Assembly (NCBI GenBank): GCA_026936325.1
Contig: JAPTHN010000001.1
Coordinates: forward strand, 77,383,380-77,447,379
Length of the DNA: 64,000 bases
Reading direction: 5' to 3'
Origin: Platynereis dumerilii
Lineage: Eukaryota > Annelida > Polychaeta > Phyllodocida > Nereididae
Shown: one piece after another, positions 1 to 13,734 of the stretch
Layout: the number at the start of each line of letters is the position of its first letter
How positions within the stretch are numbered: the first letter of the stretch is position 1
Made by a program: the position numbers and the translations under genes
Notes under the pieces: generated by a model
Database searches by the model: none
What the model was told of the DNA's origin: nothing
Seen by the model: only the letters and a program-made list of their open reading frames with translations

Positions 1-1110
1 TCTCCGGTTCTAATTAAGCTACAGAAAAACTGAAAGCATATTCAGAAAGTCCAAATTCTTCTCTAGTATTCATTTTCTATACATTTTAACGTATCTCTGC
101 TAGTTAAAAAGATCGCCGGACCCTGAAAAATACATGTTTTCGGTCAAGATTTCACCAATTTACATTTTTTTGACAAAGAAGTCAGTCTTCAAAAAATTTG
201 ATAATATTTCGAGATATAGTCCTAACATATTTACAGTATTTTGTGCAATTTTAAGTCTCTCCTTCAAACCGTTTACCTTTGGGAGCAATTTGGAGTTCAA
301 AACTTGATATTTTCAGAGTCAATTTTTCGGTGAAATTTCATATTTTTACCATTACTTCAATCAACTCTATCTCGGGTTCTAATAAAGTCATATGAATGAT
401 ACAAGCCGTTTTGGAAAAGCTCAGATTCTCCTCTTATTCTAATTTGTGTACATTTTGTTGTGTCATGAACAGGTAAAAAGATCGGTCAACCCTGAAAAAT
501 TCATCTTTTCCTCACTTACCGAATGACTGTACTCAGACTGGAACACCAGTGATTACTAAAATTTGTGTAGTAATTGCCTAAAAGATGTCAATAAACTAAT
601 TTTAAACTAAAGTAAACTAATAAATTAAACTAAACTAAATAAACTAAGCTAAACATGCATTCACCGGGAAAGGGGGGGCTGTCCGCTAGCTTCATTAACT
701 TGTGCATTGCAATATATCACAAATAAATAAGGTACATTTTTTATGCTATTTTTTGTACCATTTTATACAATATTTTTGATACTATTTTATATTTTATTCA
801 TATAATATTTTATATATTATTTTATATCTTGCTTATATACTTGTTTATATACTTGTTTATATACTTGTTTATATACTTGTTTATATACTTGTTTATATAC
901 TTATATACATTTAGACTATTTTCACCCACTGAACTAAATAAACTAAACTAAACATGGGCATTCACTGAGCAAGCTGCTTAAACATGTACAATATACCTTC
1001 ATATACTTGTTCGTATACTTGTTTATTTTTATTATACTTAAACATATTTAGACTATTTTCACCAACTGCTCGGTGAAGTTTTATTACCGCTAGCGGTTAT
1101 CGAAATCTAG
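1..1110 (+). mobile_element. Family B Helentron-like unit, 3' part
   Basis: This is the right half of a B unit cut by the window edge. It starts in a ~369-bp monomer containing CTCCGGTTCTAATTAAG (a second monomer begins at 371). It then has a TAAACTAAAC-rich stretch near 598-655 and a 12-bp minisatellite (TTGTTTATATAC, five copies at 841-900). The 3' end is GGTGAAGTTTT, the perfect 12-bp palindrome ACCGCTAGCGGT at 1086-1097, nine bases, and CTAG at 1107-1110. A hairpin 9 bp before CTAG is a Helitron-superfamily terminus. There is no coding sequence. Confidence 0.75.
833..908 (+). repeat. 12-bp minisatellite of family B
   Basis: Unit TTGTTTATATAC. Five exact copies lie at 841-900, with partial copies at the edges. 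The same locus has three copies in the units ending at 7,371, 9,648 (one variant copy) and 11,923, and seven in the unit ending at 17,054, so copy number varies between otherwise near-identical units. Confidence 0.9.
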
Positions 1111-2349
1111 TTAAACTTCACCTATTACATAGGTGAAGTTTCTTGTTTTCGTAAATATTTTTATTATTATTATTATTATTATTTTTCCGGACAAAAATTT
1201 CTTCAAAAAAATCTCAAAAAAATCACATACGGAGTATTACATGACCATATTACACTGACAAAATCGGAATGACCTTGACCTATTTTTCAAGGTCACAGGC
1301 CACTTCAAAGTCAGGTTTTTCATTTACTTTTAGCAATCATATCACAGAAAATTACAGGTAAATTTCATTTCCCATTTAAATTACATGTCTTACATGTATA
1401 TTACATAATCTGACCCAATTTCAGGAAAGTAGGTCAAGGTCAAGGTCGTACAGTTCAATTTTTAGTCTCAGAGGTGTGCGCGCGGGATCTCAGAATTGGC
1501 AAAGTACAAAGTCGCATAATTAATACCAAAAGTTGCGTAAATGTCTGGTGCATGGTAAGTGCTTTTTCTTATAACCATGTCATGCTTGGTTATTGAGTTA
1601 TGTAATTTTTAGTTACAACCGCGTCAACAAACTGGTGACCTTGAACATTTCACCCTGAAATATCGATTTTAGGCCATAACAATGTATAGTGAACCCCCCC
1701 AAAGTAGCCCCCAAAACCCCCACATCCACCTTCAAATTTGACCTTGACCTCATTTTTCAAGGTCATTTGGCTCTTCAAAGTGCAAAAAGTGCTTATTTTC
1801 AAAAATTCTGAAAATTATGTTTTTTTCATGAAATCACCTTGATATATTATCTCTAGACAGACAAAAATATGTGCATTTAGAATATGCAATCCAAATTCCT
1901 CTAACATTTTACCTTAATTTTCTACAAAATTCCAAATATTGCAAACCGGTGAATGTTAAAAGATGACAAATTATCGCGTTTTTGACGTGGAAATATCGAT
2001 TCGAGAGAGTTACAATGATGAATTGATCCCCCCATTTTTACATGCTGATTCTGAAAATCATATTGGTTTTGACCTTGAAACTTATTTTCAAGGTCAAATT
2101 CAAGGTCAAACATGATGAAAAATTTTACTTTTTTGACATTTGATTTTTTTACACAGGCAAGGAATCAAAATATTGTTACAAAAATGTCACACATACTTGC
2201 TACAATAGTCCAGAGGCAGCATATAAATTTTCAAAGTCCTCGGATTAACCTACGTTAGATCGTAAAGGTCATAAGGTCAAAAAATTAGGGAAAAATTTAC
2301 GATATTTTTTCACATTTCTCAATGATAGCGTTATTTCGATCGGCTGTAG

Positions 2350-3600
2350 CTCCGGTCCTAATTAAGTTACAGAGAATCTGAAAACAGATTTGGAAAGACC
2401 AAATTCTCCTCTAGTTTTTGTTTTCTGAACTTTTTGTCGTAGCTCTGACGGTTTAAAAGATCGCCGGACCCTGAAAATTTCATGTTTTTTGTCAAATTTT
2501 CACAATTTATCATCATTTTGACAAGGAAATAATCATTTTGTTTCAATGAAGCTATTTGAGCATACTTTCATCTTTCGTTCACATAATCCTGCCAAGTTAT
2601 ATATGTTTCCATTGAACCGTTTTGGTTCTAGAGTAATTTTAAGTGAAAAACAACATTTTTTCAGAAATTTCCGAAGTCCACATTTCTGAATTGTACCATA
2701 ATTTCAATCGGCCTTATCTCCGGTCCTAATAAAGTTACAGAGAATCTGAAAATAGATTTGGAAAGGCCAAATTCTTCTCTAGGTTCCATCTATTGAACAT
2801 TTTGTCGTAGCTCTGATGGTTTAAAAGATCGCCGGACCCTGAAAATTTCATGTTTTTTGTCAAATTTTCACAATTTATCAATTTTTTGACAGGGACGGAA
2901 TCATCCTTTTGTGATGAACCTGTCTAGACATATTTCTAACTTCTATTTACATAATCCTGCCAAGTTATATATATCCTCATTGAACCGTATTGGTTCTAGA
3001 GTGATTTCCAGTTAAAACTGCATATTTTCAGGAATATCTTAAACGCCATATGTTTGAGTTGTGCCATCATTTCAATCCGCTCTGTATCCGGTCCTATTTA
3101 AGTTACAGAAAATCTGAAAACAGATTCGGAAAGCACACTTTCACCTCTAGCTGGCATATTTGAAGATTTTGTCAGAGCTCTGACGGTTAAAAAGATCGCC
3201 GGACCCTGAAAAATTCATGTTTTTTGTCAAATTTTCACAATTTATCATAGTTTTGACAAGGAAATAATCATTTTATTTCAATGAAGCTATCTGAGCGTAT
3301 TGCCATCCTTCGTTTACATAAAACTGGCAAGTTATATATGTTTCCATTGAACCGTTTTGGTTCTAGAGTAATTTTAAGTTAAAAAATACATTTTTTCAGT
3401 AATTTCTGAAGTCAATATTTCTGAATTGTATCATTATTTGAATCAGTCGTATCTCCGGTTCTGATAAAGTAACAGAGAATCTGAAAGTAGATTTGGAAAG
3501 CCAAAATTCTGCTCTAGCTTTTATATTTGAACATTTTCTTGTATCATGGGCGGATAAAGAGATAGCCGGACCCTGAAAATTGTATGTTTTCAGAAATTGC
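2350..3600 (+). repeat. Four tandem ~367-bp monomers inside the C unit
   Basis: The phrase CTCCGGTCCTAATTAAG or a close variant recurs at 2350, 2718, 3086 and 3452. Each copy is followed about 110 bp later by AAAGATCGCCGGACCCTGAAA. Spacing is 366-368 bp. The same monomer in diverged form makes up the middle of B units (2/371, 5931/6300/6661, 8567, 10841, 15923), the second C unit (13158, 13526), the D unit (about 18340) and the last C unit (63452, 63821). Confidence 0.8.
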
Positions 3601-3710
3601 AGTCATTTCCAAATGTTTTCAGGACTAGAAGTACTTTAGCCAAGAAATTCCTGAAATTCCAATATGAGAACGATGCCAGTTTCAATCAGCAGTAACTCTA
3701 ATTGATGTAA

Positions 3711-3855
3711 CTGGTTGATGTAACTGGTTGATGTAACTGGTTGATGTACTGGTTCATGTACTGGTTCATGTACTGGTCCATGTACTGGTCAATGTACAGG
3801 TCAATGTACAGGTCAATGTACTGTCCATGCACTGTCCATGTATTGGTCCATGTTA
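3711..3855 (+). repeat. 12/13-bp minisatellite (GATGTACTGGTT type)
   Basis: Tandem units TTGATGTAACTGG (13 bp) grade into TCCATGTACTGG (12 bp) and related variants. The spurious open frames here are just the repeat read through. Confidence 0.85.
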
Positions 3856-3967
3856 TTCTCTATATATATATTCATGAAGCTCAAATCCTCTTCTTGTTTT
3901 CATTCTCTGAATTTTTTCTTGTAACTCTGGCGATTTAAAAGATCCCCTGTCCCTCAGAATATTTTTG

Positions 3968-4032
3968 AGTCAGTCAGTGTATCAGTCAGTGTATCAGTCA
4001 GTGTATGAGTCAGTGCATCAGTCAGCGTATGG
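3968..4032 (+). repeat. 12-bp minisatellite (CAGTCAGTGTAT)
   Basis: About five copies of CAGTCAGTGTAT. The equivalent locus in the second C unit (14098-14275) has many more, so the array has expanded or contracted. Confidence 0.85.
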
Positions 4033-4345
4033 CCACAAACCGATTGAAATGTTTCAGTAAGGGTTTATTGCAGGTTTTATCGGTCTGCTGACTATATGTC
4101 ACATCACGACTAGTCCATGGACAGATTGTTTATATGTACTTTCAAATATCTGTGCACACTATGTACATTTTAATTGACATGCAAAATTACAGGTAATAAA
4201 TTGATATTGCATGTGATATGATTTAGCATGATATTGCAAGTGATATTGTATGTTTAATACATTGCATGTAACTTTGCATGTGATACTTCATAATATTTCA
4301 AGTGATATTTTGTGTGATATTGCATATTACATGTGCAAGACGTGT

Positions 4346-4594
4346 GCAATTACATTCATGTTCAAGTACATGTTCAAGTTCATGTTCAAGTTCATGTTCA
4401 TGTTCAAGTTCATGTTCAAGTTCATGTTCAAGTTCATGTCCAATGTCAGTTCCAACATCATTTCCAATAGGGCCTATCATTTCCAATATCATTTCCAATA
4501 TCATTTCCAATATCATTTCCAATATCATTTCCAATATCATTTCCAATATCATTTCCAATATCATTTCCAATATCATTTCCAATATCATTTCCGT
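4346..4594 (+). repeat. Two adjacent 12-bp minisatellites
   Basis: The first array (about 4346-4440) is GTTCAAGTTCAT-like. The second (about 4467-4594) is TATCATTTCCAA repeated about ten times almost perfectly. Open frames on both strands here encode only simple repeating peptides and are not genes. In the second C unit both arrays are nearly absent (14590-14650). Confidence 0.9.
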
Positions 4595-4676
4595 GTTTTC
4601 TCACTTTCATTTCATTGCCAATAATTACTATGAAAGGTGAAGTTTTGTCACCGCATCGCGGTTACCCGATTTCTAG

Positions 4677-4723
4677 TTAAACTTCACCTATACCATAGGT
4701 GAAGTTTCTTGTTTTCGTAAATA

Positions 4724-4755
<32 letters not shown>

Positions 4756-7371
4756 TTTCTTTCCGAAAAATGTTCTCGAAAAATTTTCAAATAATTTGTG
4801 TACATAGTCCTATGTGACCTAATTAAATTGTCCAATGTAACCCTATACCTCTGACCTATTTTTCAAGGTCATTGACCCCTTTGAAATAAATTTTTTCTAT
4901 ATTTCAATTGACCATTACTCATATATTAACTGATCAATTATAATTTCCTAATAAACTATATATAATAGACTTATACTAAATAAACTGACCTAATTTTCAA
5001 AAGTATAGGTCAAGGTCGAGGTCATACAGGTCAATTTTTACTCTCAGAGGTTTGCGCGCCTGATCTCTATATAAGCAACTTCGAAAATTGCAGAATTCAA
5101 GCCAATTGTTACAGTAAATGACTAATCCATGGCAAGCGATCATTTTTATGATGATATCATGCTTAGTTATTTAATTATGGAATTTTTAGTGTCAACCGCG
5201 TCGTCAAAACTGGTGACCTTGATTACTTGACACTGAAATATCGATTTTAGGCAAATGAAATGTATTGTGAACCCCCCCAAATATGCCCATAAAACCTCCA
5301 TAGCCACCTTCAAATTTGACCTTAACCTCATTTTTCAAGGTCATTTGACCTGTTTAATGTTCAAATCACTCAATTTTCAAAAATTCCAACAATTATGTTA
5401 TTTCCAGCATATCGGGTTCATATTTTAGATTATAATAGCCAGGAGCTATATTGTTGGAACCCTGAAATCGGAATTGATTTATCTCTTCATACTGATTTAT
5501 TAAAAAATTCCAAATATGGCATACCGCGCGACATGAAAAATTAGCCTATTTTTGCCAATTTGAGAGGTAAATATTGATCCTACATAGTTCAAATAATGAA
5601 ATGACCCCCCCTAAGTCATACAACGCGAATCTGTAGAAATTATAGATTTTGACCTTGAAAGGTATTTTCAAGGTCAAAATCAAGGTCAAATATTTGAAAA
5701 AACTGGATATTTGAGATATTTAATTTTTTTTAAGTAGGAAATAATAAAGGGATTTTTACGGTCTTTTCACAGGTCAGTCCTACAATACCCTAGAATAAAT
5801 GTGTAAAGTTTTAAGTCCATCGGATTGACCTACATTGCACAATAAATGTCACAAGGTCAAAAAATTACTGCAAAATTGACCCTCTCATTTTCCAATTTCG
5901 CACTTGTACCCAAACTTTGATGGTCTGTATCTCCGGTTCTAATTAAGCTACAGAAAAACTGAAAGCATATTAAGAAAGCCCAAATTCTCGTCTAGTATTC
6001 ATTTTCTATACATTTTAACGTATCTCTGCTAGTTAAAAAGATCGCCGGACCCTGAAAAATACATGTTTTCGGTCAAGATTTCACCAATTTACATTTTTTT
6101 GACAAAGAAGTCAGTCTTCAAAAAATTTTATAATATTTCGAGATATAGTCCTAACATATTTACAGTATTTTGTGCTATTTTAAGTCTCTCGTTCAAACCG
6201 TTTACCTTTGGGAGCAATTTGAAGTTCAAAACTTGATATTTTCAGAGTCAATTTTTCGGTTAAATTTCATATTTTTACCATTACTTCAATCAACTCTATC
6301 TCCGGTTCTAATTAAGCTACAGAAAAACTGAAAGCATATTCAGAAAGTCCAAATTCTCCTCTAGTATTCATTTTCTATACATTTTAACGTATCTCTGCTA
6401 GTTAAAAAGATCGCCGGACCCTGAAAAATACATGTTTTCGGTCAAGATTTCACCAATTTACATTTTTTTGACAAGGAAGTCAGTCTTCAAAAAATTTGAA
6501 AATATTTCGAGATATAGTCCTAACATATTTACAGTATTTTGTGCTATTTTAAGTCTCTCCTTCAAACCGTTTACCTTTGGGAGCAATTTGAAGTTCAAAA
6601 CTTGATATTTTCAGAGTCAATTTTTCGGTTAAATTTCATATTTTTACCATTACTTCAATCAACTCTATCTCGGGTTCTAATAAAGTCATATGAATGATAC
6701 AAGCCGTTTTGGAAAAGCTCAGATTCTCCTCTTATTCTAATTTGTGTACATTTCGTTGTGTCGTGAACAGGTAAAAAGATTGGTCAACCCTGAAAAATTC
6801 ATCTTTTCCTCACCTAACCGAATGACTGCACTCAGACTGGAACACCAGTGATTACTAAAATTTGTGTAGTAATTGCCTAAAAGATGTCAATTAAGTAATT
6901 TTAAACTAAACTAAACTAAACTAAATAAACTAAGCTAAACATGCCTTCACCGGGAAAGGGGGTGCTGTCCGCTAGCTTCATTAACTTGTGCATTGCAATA
7001 CATCACAAATATAAGGTACATTTTTTATGCTATTTTTTGTACCATTTTATACAATATTTTTGGTACTATTTTATATTTTATTCATATAATATTTTATATA
7101 TTATTTTATATCTTGCTTATATATATACTTGTTTATATACTTGTTTATATACTTGTTTATATACTTATATACATTTAGACTATTTTCACCCACTGAACTA
7201 AATAAACTAAACTAAACATGGGCATTCACTGAGCAAGCTGCTTAAACATGTACAATATACCTTCATATACTTGTTCGTATACTTGTTTATTTTTATACTT
7301 AAACATATTTAGACTATTTTCACCAACTGCTCGGTGAAGTTTTATTACCGCTAGCGGTTATCGGAATCTAG
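4677..7371 (+). mobile_element. Family B Helentron-like unit, complete with head
   Basis: The only B unit here with a full 5' head (4679-4707, inverted repeat AAACTTCACCTAT with loop ACC). It is followed by a TTA tract, then a body starting TTTTTCTTTCCGAAAAATG. The body carries AGGTCA motif clusters and a C7 run near 5270. Next come an extra copy of the 369-bp monomer (5931-6299 and 6300-6668), the TAAAC-rich stretch (6900-6945), the 12-bp minisatellite (7121-7170), the subterminal GGTGAAGTTTT, the palindrome ACCGCTAGCGGT and CTAG at 7368-7371. Confidence 0.8.
5931..6668 (+). repeat. Recent 369-bp tandem duplication
   Basis: Positions 5931-6299 and 6300-6668 differ at only a few bases. The other B units have a single copy at this place. 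This accounts for the unit being about 370 bp longer than its neighbours once its head is discounted. Confidence 0.85.
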
Positions 7372-9648
7372 TTATTATTATTATTATTATTTTTCTTTCC
7401 GAAAAATGTTCTCGAAAAATTTTCAAATAATTTGTGTACATAGTCCTATGTGACCTAATTAAATTGTCCAATGTAACCCTATACCTCTGACCTATTTTTC
7501 AAGGTCATTGACCCCTTTGAAATAAATTTTTTCTATATTTCAATTGACCATTACTCATATATTAACTGATAAATTATAATTTCCTAATAAACTATATATA
7601 ATAGACTTATACTAAATAAACTGACCTAATTTTCAAAAGTATAGGTCAAGGTCGAGGTCATACAGGTCAATTTTTACTCTCAGAGGTTTGCGCGCCTGAT
7701 CTCTATATAAGCAACTTCGAAAATTGCAGAATTCAAGCCAATTGTTACAGTAAATGACTAATCCATGGCAAGCGATCATTTTTATGATGATATCATGCTT
7801 AGTTATTTAATTATGGAATTTTTAGTGTCAACCGCGTCGTCAAAACTGGTGACCTTGATTACTTGACACTGAAATATCGATTTTAGGCCAATAAAATGTA
7901 TTGTGAACCCCCCCAAATATGCCCATAAAACCTCCATAGCCACCTTCAAATTTGTCCTTAACCTCATTTTTCAAGGTCATTTGACCTGTTTAATGTTCAA
8001 ATCACTCAATTTTCAAAAATTCCAACAATTATGTTATTTCCAGCATATCGGGTTCATATTTTAAATTATAATAGCCAGGAGCTATATTGTTGGAACCCTG
8101 AAATCGGAATTGATTTATCTCTTCATGCTGATTTATAAAAAAATTCCAAATATGGCATACCGCGCGACACGAAAAATTAGCCTATTTTTGCCAATTAGAG
8201 AGGTAAATATCGATCCTACATAGCTCAAATAATGAAATGACCCCCCCTAAGTCATACACCCCGAATCTGTAGAAATTATAGATTTTGACCTTGAAAGGTA
8301 TTTTCAAGGTCAAAATCAAGGTCAAATATTTGACAAAATTGGATATTTGAGATATTTAATTTTTTTTAAGTGGGAAATAATGAAGGGATTTTTACAGTCT
8401 TTTCATAGGTCAGTCCTACAATACCCTAGAAGAAATGTGTAAAGTTTTAAGTCCATCGGATTGACCTACATTGCACAATAAATGTCACAAGGTCAAAAAA
8501 TTACTGCATTATTGACCCTCTCATTTTCCCATTTCACACTTGTACCCAAACTTTGATGGTCTGTATCTCCGGTTCTAATTAAGCTACAGAAAAACTGAAA
8601 GCATATTCAGAAAGCCCAAATTCTCCTCTAGTATTCATTTTCTATACATTTTAACGTATCTCTGCTAGTTAAAAAGATCGCCGGACCCTGAAAAATATAT
8701 GTTTTCGGTCAAGATTTCACCAATTTACATTTTTTTGACAAAGAAGTCAGTCTTCAAAAAATTTGATAATATTTCAAGATATAGTCCTAACATATTTACA
8801 GTATTTTGTGCTATTTTAAGTCTCTCCTTCAAACCGTTTACCTTTGGGAGCAATTTGGAGTTCAAAACTTGATATTTTCAGAGTCAATTTTTCGGTGAAA
8901 TTTCATATCTTTACCATTACTTCAATCAACTCTATCTCGGGTTCTAATAAAGTCATATGAATGATACAAGCCGTTTTGGAAAGCTCAGATTCTCCTCTTA
9001 TTCTAATTTGTGTACATTTTGTTGTGTCGTGAACAGGTAAAAAGATCGGTCAACCCTGAAAAATTCATCTTTTCCTCACCTAACCGAATGACTGTACTCA
9101 GACTGGAACACCAGTGATTACTAAAATTTGTGTAGTAATTGCCTAAAAGATGTCAATAAACTAATTTTAAACTAAAGTAAACTAAATAAATTAAACTAAA
9201 CTAAATAAACTAAGCTAAACATGCATTCACCGGGAAAGGGGGGCTGTCCGCTAGCTTCATTAACTTGTGCATTGCAATATATCACAAATAAATAAGGTAC
9301 ATTTTTTATGTTATTTTTTGTACCATTTTATACAATATTTTTGATACTATTTTATATTTTATTCATATAATATTTTATATATTATTTTATATCTTGCTTA
9401 TATACTTGTTTATATACTTGTTTATATACTAGTTTATATACTTATATACATTTAGACTATTTTCACCCACTGAACTAAATAAACTAAACTAAACATGGGC
9501 ATTCACTGAGCAAGCTGCTTAAACATGTACAATATACCTTCATATACTTGTTCGTATATTTGTTTATTTTTATACTTAAACATATTTAGACTATTTTCAC
9601 CAACTGCTCGGTGAAGTTTTATTACCGCTAGCGGTTATCGGAATCTAG
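7372..9648 (+). mobile_element. Family B unit lacking its 5' head
   Basis: Begins directly with TTATTATT and TTTTTCTTTCCG right after the CTAG of the preceding unit, with no 5' palindrome. The rest is nearly identical to the B unit at 4677, including three copies of the 12-bp minisatellite, the hairpin ACCGCTAGCGGT and CTAG at 9645-9648. No coding sequence. Confidence 0.8.
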
Positions 9649-11923
9649 TTATTATTATTATTATTTTTCTTTCCGAAAAATGTTCTCGAAAAATTTTCAA
9701 ATAATTTGTGTACATAGTCCTATGTGACCTAATTAAATTGTCCAATGTAACCCTATACCTCTGACCTATTTTTCAAGGTCATTGACCCCTTTGAAATAAA
9801 TTTTTTCTATATTTCAATTGACCATTACTCATATATTAACTGATCAATTATAGTTTCCTAATAAACTATATATAATAGACTTATACTAAATAAACTGACC
9901 TAATTTTCAAAAGTATAGGTCAAGGTCAAGGTCATACAGGTCAATTTTTACTCTCAGAGGTTTGCGCGCCTGATCTCTATATAAGCAACTTCGAAAATTG
10001 CAGAATTCAAGCCAATTGTTACAGTAAATGACTAATCCATGGTAAGCGATCATTTTTATGATGATATCATGCTTAGTTATTTAATTATGGAATTTTTAGT
10101 GTCAACCGCGTCGTCAAAACTGGTGACCTTGATTACTTGACACTGAAATATCGATTTTAGGCCAATAAAATGTATTGTGAACCCCCCCAAATATGCCCAT
10201 AAAACCTCCATAGCCACCTTCAAATTTGACCTTAACCTCATTTTTCAAGGTCATTTGACCTGTTTAATGTTCAAATCACTCAATTTTCAAAAATTCCAAC
10301 AATTATGTTATTTCCAGCATATCGGGTTCATATTTTAAAGTATAATAGCCAGGAGCTATATTGTTGGAACCCTGAAATCGGAATTGATTTATCTCTTCAT
10401 GCTGATTTATAAAAAAATTCCAAATATGGCATACCGCGCGACATGAAAAATTAGCCTATTTTTGGCAATTAGAGAGGTAAATATTGATCCTACACAGTTC
10501 AAATAATGAAATGACCCCCCCTAAGTCATACACCGCGAATCTGTAGAAATTATAGATTTTGACCTTGAAAGGTATTTTCAAGGTCAAAATCAAGGTCAAA
10601 TATTTGACAAAATTGGATATTTGAGATATTTAATTTTTTTTAAGTAGAAAATAATGAAGGGATTTTTACAGTCTTTTCACAGGTCAGTCCTACAATACCC
10701 TAGAAGAAATGTGTAAAGTTTTAAGTCCATCGGATTGACCTACATTGCACAATAAATGTCACAAGGTCAAAAAATTACTGCAAAATTGACCCTCTCATTT
10801 TTCAATTTCACACTTGTACCCAAACTTTGATGGTCTGTATCTCCGGTTCTAATTAAGCTACAGAAAAACTGAAAGCATATTCAGAAAGCCCAAATTCTCC
10901 TCTAGTATTCATTTTCTATACATTTTAACGTATCTCTGCTAGTTAAAAAGATCGCCGGACCCTGAAAAATACATGTTTTCGGTCAAGATTTCACCAATTT
11001 ACATTTTTTTGACAAAGAAGTCAGTCTTCAAAAAATTTGATAATATTTCGAGATATAGTCCTAACATATTTACATTATTTTGTGCTATTTTAAGTCTCTC
11101 CTTCAAACCGTTTACCTTTGGGAGCAATTTGGAGTTCAAAACTTGATATTTTCAGAGTCAATTTTTCGGTGAAATTTCATATTTTTACCATTACTTCAAT
11201 CAACTCTATCTCGGGTTCTAATAAAGTCATATGAATGATACAAGCCGTTTTGGAAAGCTCAGATTCTCCTCTTATTCTAATTGGTGTACATTATGTTGTG
11301 TCGTGAACAGGTAAAAAGATCGGTCAACCCTGAAAAATTCATCTTTTCCTCACCTAACCGAATGACTGTACTCAGACTGGAACACCAGTGATTACTAAAA
11401 TTTGTGTAGTAATTGCCTAAAAGATGTCAATAAACTAATTTTAAACTAAGGTAAACTAAATAAATTAAACTAAACTAAATAAACTAAGCTAAACATGCAT
11501 TCACCGGGAAAGGGGGGGCTGTCCGCTAGCTTCATTAACTTGTGCATTGCAATATATCACAAATAAATAAGGTACATTTTTTATGCTATTTTTTGTACCA
11601 TTTTATACAATATTTTTGATTCTATTTTATATTTTATTCATATAATATTTTATATATTATTTTATATCTTGCTTATATACTTGTTTATATACTTGTTTAT
11701 ATACTTGTTTATATACTTATATACATTTAGACTATTTTCACCCACTGAACTAAATAAACTAAACTAAACATGGGCATTCACTGAGCAAGCTGCTTAAACA
11801 TGTAAAATATACCTTCATATACTTGTTCGTATACTTGTTTATTTTTATACTTAAACATATTTAGACTATTTTCACCAACTGCTCGGTGAAGTTTTATTAC
11901 CGCTAGCGGTTATCGGAATCTAG
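9649..11923 (+). mobile_element. Family B unit lacking its 5' head
   Basis: Same plan and very high similarity to the unit at 7372. It starts at the TTA tract with no head and ends with ACCGCTAGCGGT, nine bases and CTAG at 11920-11923. The near-identity of neighbouring B units points to recent amplification or homogenisation. No coding sequence. Confidence 0.8.
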
Positions 11924-13734
11924 TTAAACTTCACCTATTACATAGGTGAAGTTTCTTGTTTTCGTAAATATTTTTATTATTATTTTTTTTTTTCTGTACG
12001 GAAATTTCTTCAAAAAAATTTCAAAAAATTCACATGTATAGCAGTACATGACCTCATTACACTTACCCAGTTTCAGTGACCTTGAATTATTTTTCAAGGT
12101 CACAGGCCATTTCAAAGTTCGTTTTTTCATATATTTCTCAAGAGCATATCACAGACAATTACATGCGTATTTCATTTACCACTCAGGTTCTAAGTGGTAC
12201 AAGTACATTACATAATCTGACCTAATTTCAAGAAAGTAGGTCAAGGTCAAGGTTGCACAGGTCCATATTTAGTGCTGGAGATTGTCACGCATGATAGCAA
12301 AATTGGTAAGCCACACGGTATCAAAATTGATGCCATGTGATGCCTAAATGTCTGGCCCATGGTAAGAAGTTATTTTTGTGATGATGTCATGCTTTGTTAT
12401 TGAGTTATGTAATTTTGAATAACAACCGCGTCATCCGAACCAGTGACCTTGGTAATTTCACCCTGAAATATCGATTTTAGGCCATAACAATGTATAGTGA
12501 ACCCCCCCAAAGATACCCCTAAAACCCCCATAACCACCTTCAAATTTGACCTTGACCTCATTTTTCAAGGTCATTTGGCTCTTCAAAGTGCAAAAAGTGC
12601 TTATTTTCAAAAATTCTGAAAATTATGTTTTTTTCATGATATCACCTTGATATATTATCTGTTTACAGACAAAAATATGTGCATTTAGAATATGCAACCC
12701 AAATTCCTCTAACATTTTACCTTAATTTTCTACAAAATTCCAAATATCGCAAACCGGAGAATGTTAAAAATTGACAAATTATTGCGTTTTTGACATGGAA
12801 ATATCGATTCGATAGAGTTACAATAATTAATTTATCCCCCCATTTTTTCATCCTGATTCTGAAAATCATATTGGTTTTGACCTAGAAACTTATTTTCAAG
12901 GTCAAATTCAAGGTCAAACATGATGAAAAATTTTACTATTTTGACATTTGATTTTTTTACACAGGCAAGGAATCAAAATATTGTTACAAAAATGTCACAC
13001 ATACTTGCTACAATAGTCTAGAGGCATCGTATAAATTTTTAAGGTCCTCGGCTTAACCTACGTTAGACCGTAAAGGTCACAAGGTCAAAAAATTAGGGAA
13101 AAATTTACGATATTTTTTCACATTTCTCAATTATAGCGTTATTTCAATCGGCTGTAGCTCCGGTCCTAATTAAGTTACAGAGAATATGAAAACAGATTTG
13201 GAAAGGCCAAACTCTCGTCTAGTTTTCGTTTTCTGAACATTTTGTCGTAGCTCTGACGGTTTAAAAGATCGCCGGACCCTGAAAATTTCATGTTTTTTGT
13301 CAAATTTTCACAATTTATCACCATTTTGACAAGGAAATAATAATTTTATTTCAATGAAGCTATTTGAGCATACTTTCATCTTTCGTTCACATAATCCTGC
13401 CAAGTTATATATGTTTCTATTGAACCGTTTTGGTTCTAGAGTAATTTTAAGTGAAAAACTACATTTTTTCAGAAATTTCTGAAGTCCACATTTCTGAATT
13501 GACCCATAATTTCAATCGGCCTTATCTCCGGTCCTAATAAAGTTACGGAGAAACTGAAAATAGATTTGGAAAGCACAAATTCTCCTCTAGTTTGTATATT
13601 TGAACAATTTCTTGTGTCACTGATGGTTAAAAAGATCGCCAGACCCTGAAAAATGTATGTTTTCAGAAATTGCAGTCATTTCTATTTGTTTTCAGGACTA
13701 GAAGTATCTTAGCCAATGCATTCCTAAAATTCCA

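Larger units (their letters stand above)
1111..4676 (+). mobile_element. Family C Helentron-like unit, complete
   Basis: A full non-autonomous unit. The 5' head at 1113-1141 is a 13-bp inverted repeat (AAACTTCACCTAT, loop TAC, complement), followed by CTTGTTTTCGTAAATATTTT and a TTA tract. The body (1180-2340) is rich in AGGTCA/TGACCT motifs, and four ~367-bp monomers start at about 2350, 2718, 3086 and 3452. Four 12/13-bp minisatellites follow. The end is GGTGAAGTTTTGTC, hairpin ACCGC-ATC-GCGGT (4650-4662), ten bases and CTAG (4673-4676). GGTGAAGTTT is the inverted copy of the 5' head, placed inside the 3' hairpin as in Helentron asymmetric terminal inverted repeats. No protein is encoded. 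Confidence 0.75.

Noticed and set aside
4250-4640. Overlapping open frames on both strands (MILE and FQYH repeats)
   Set aside because: 12-bp minisatellites with a length divisible by three keep frames open trivially.
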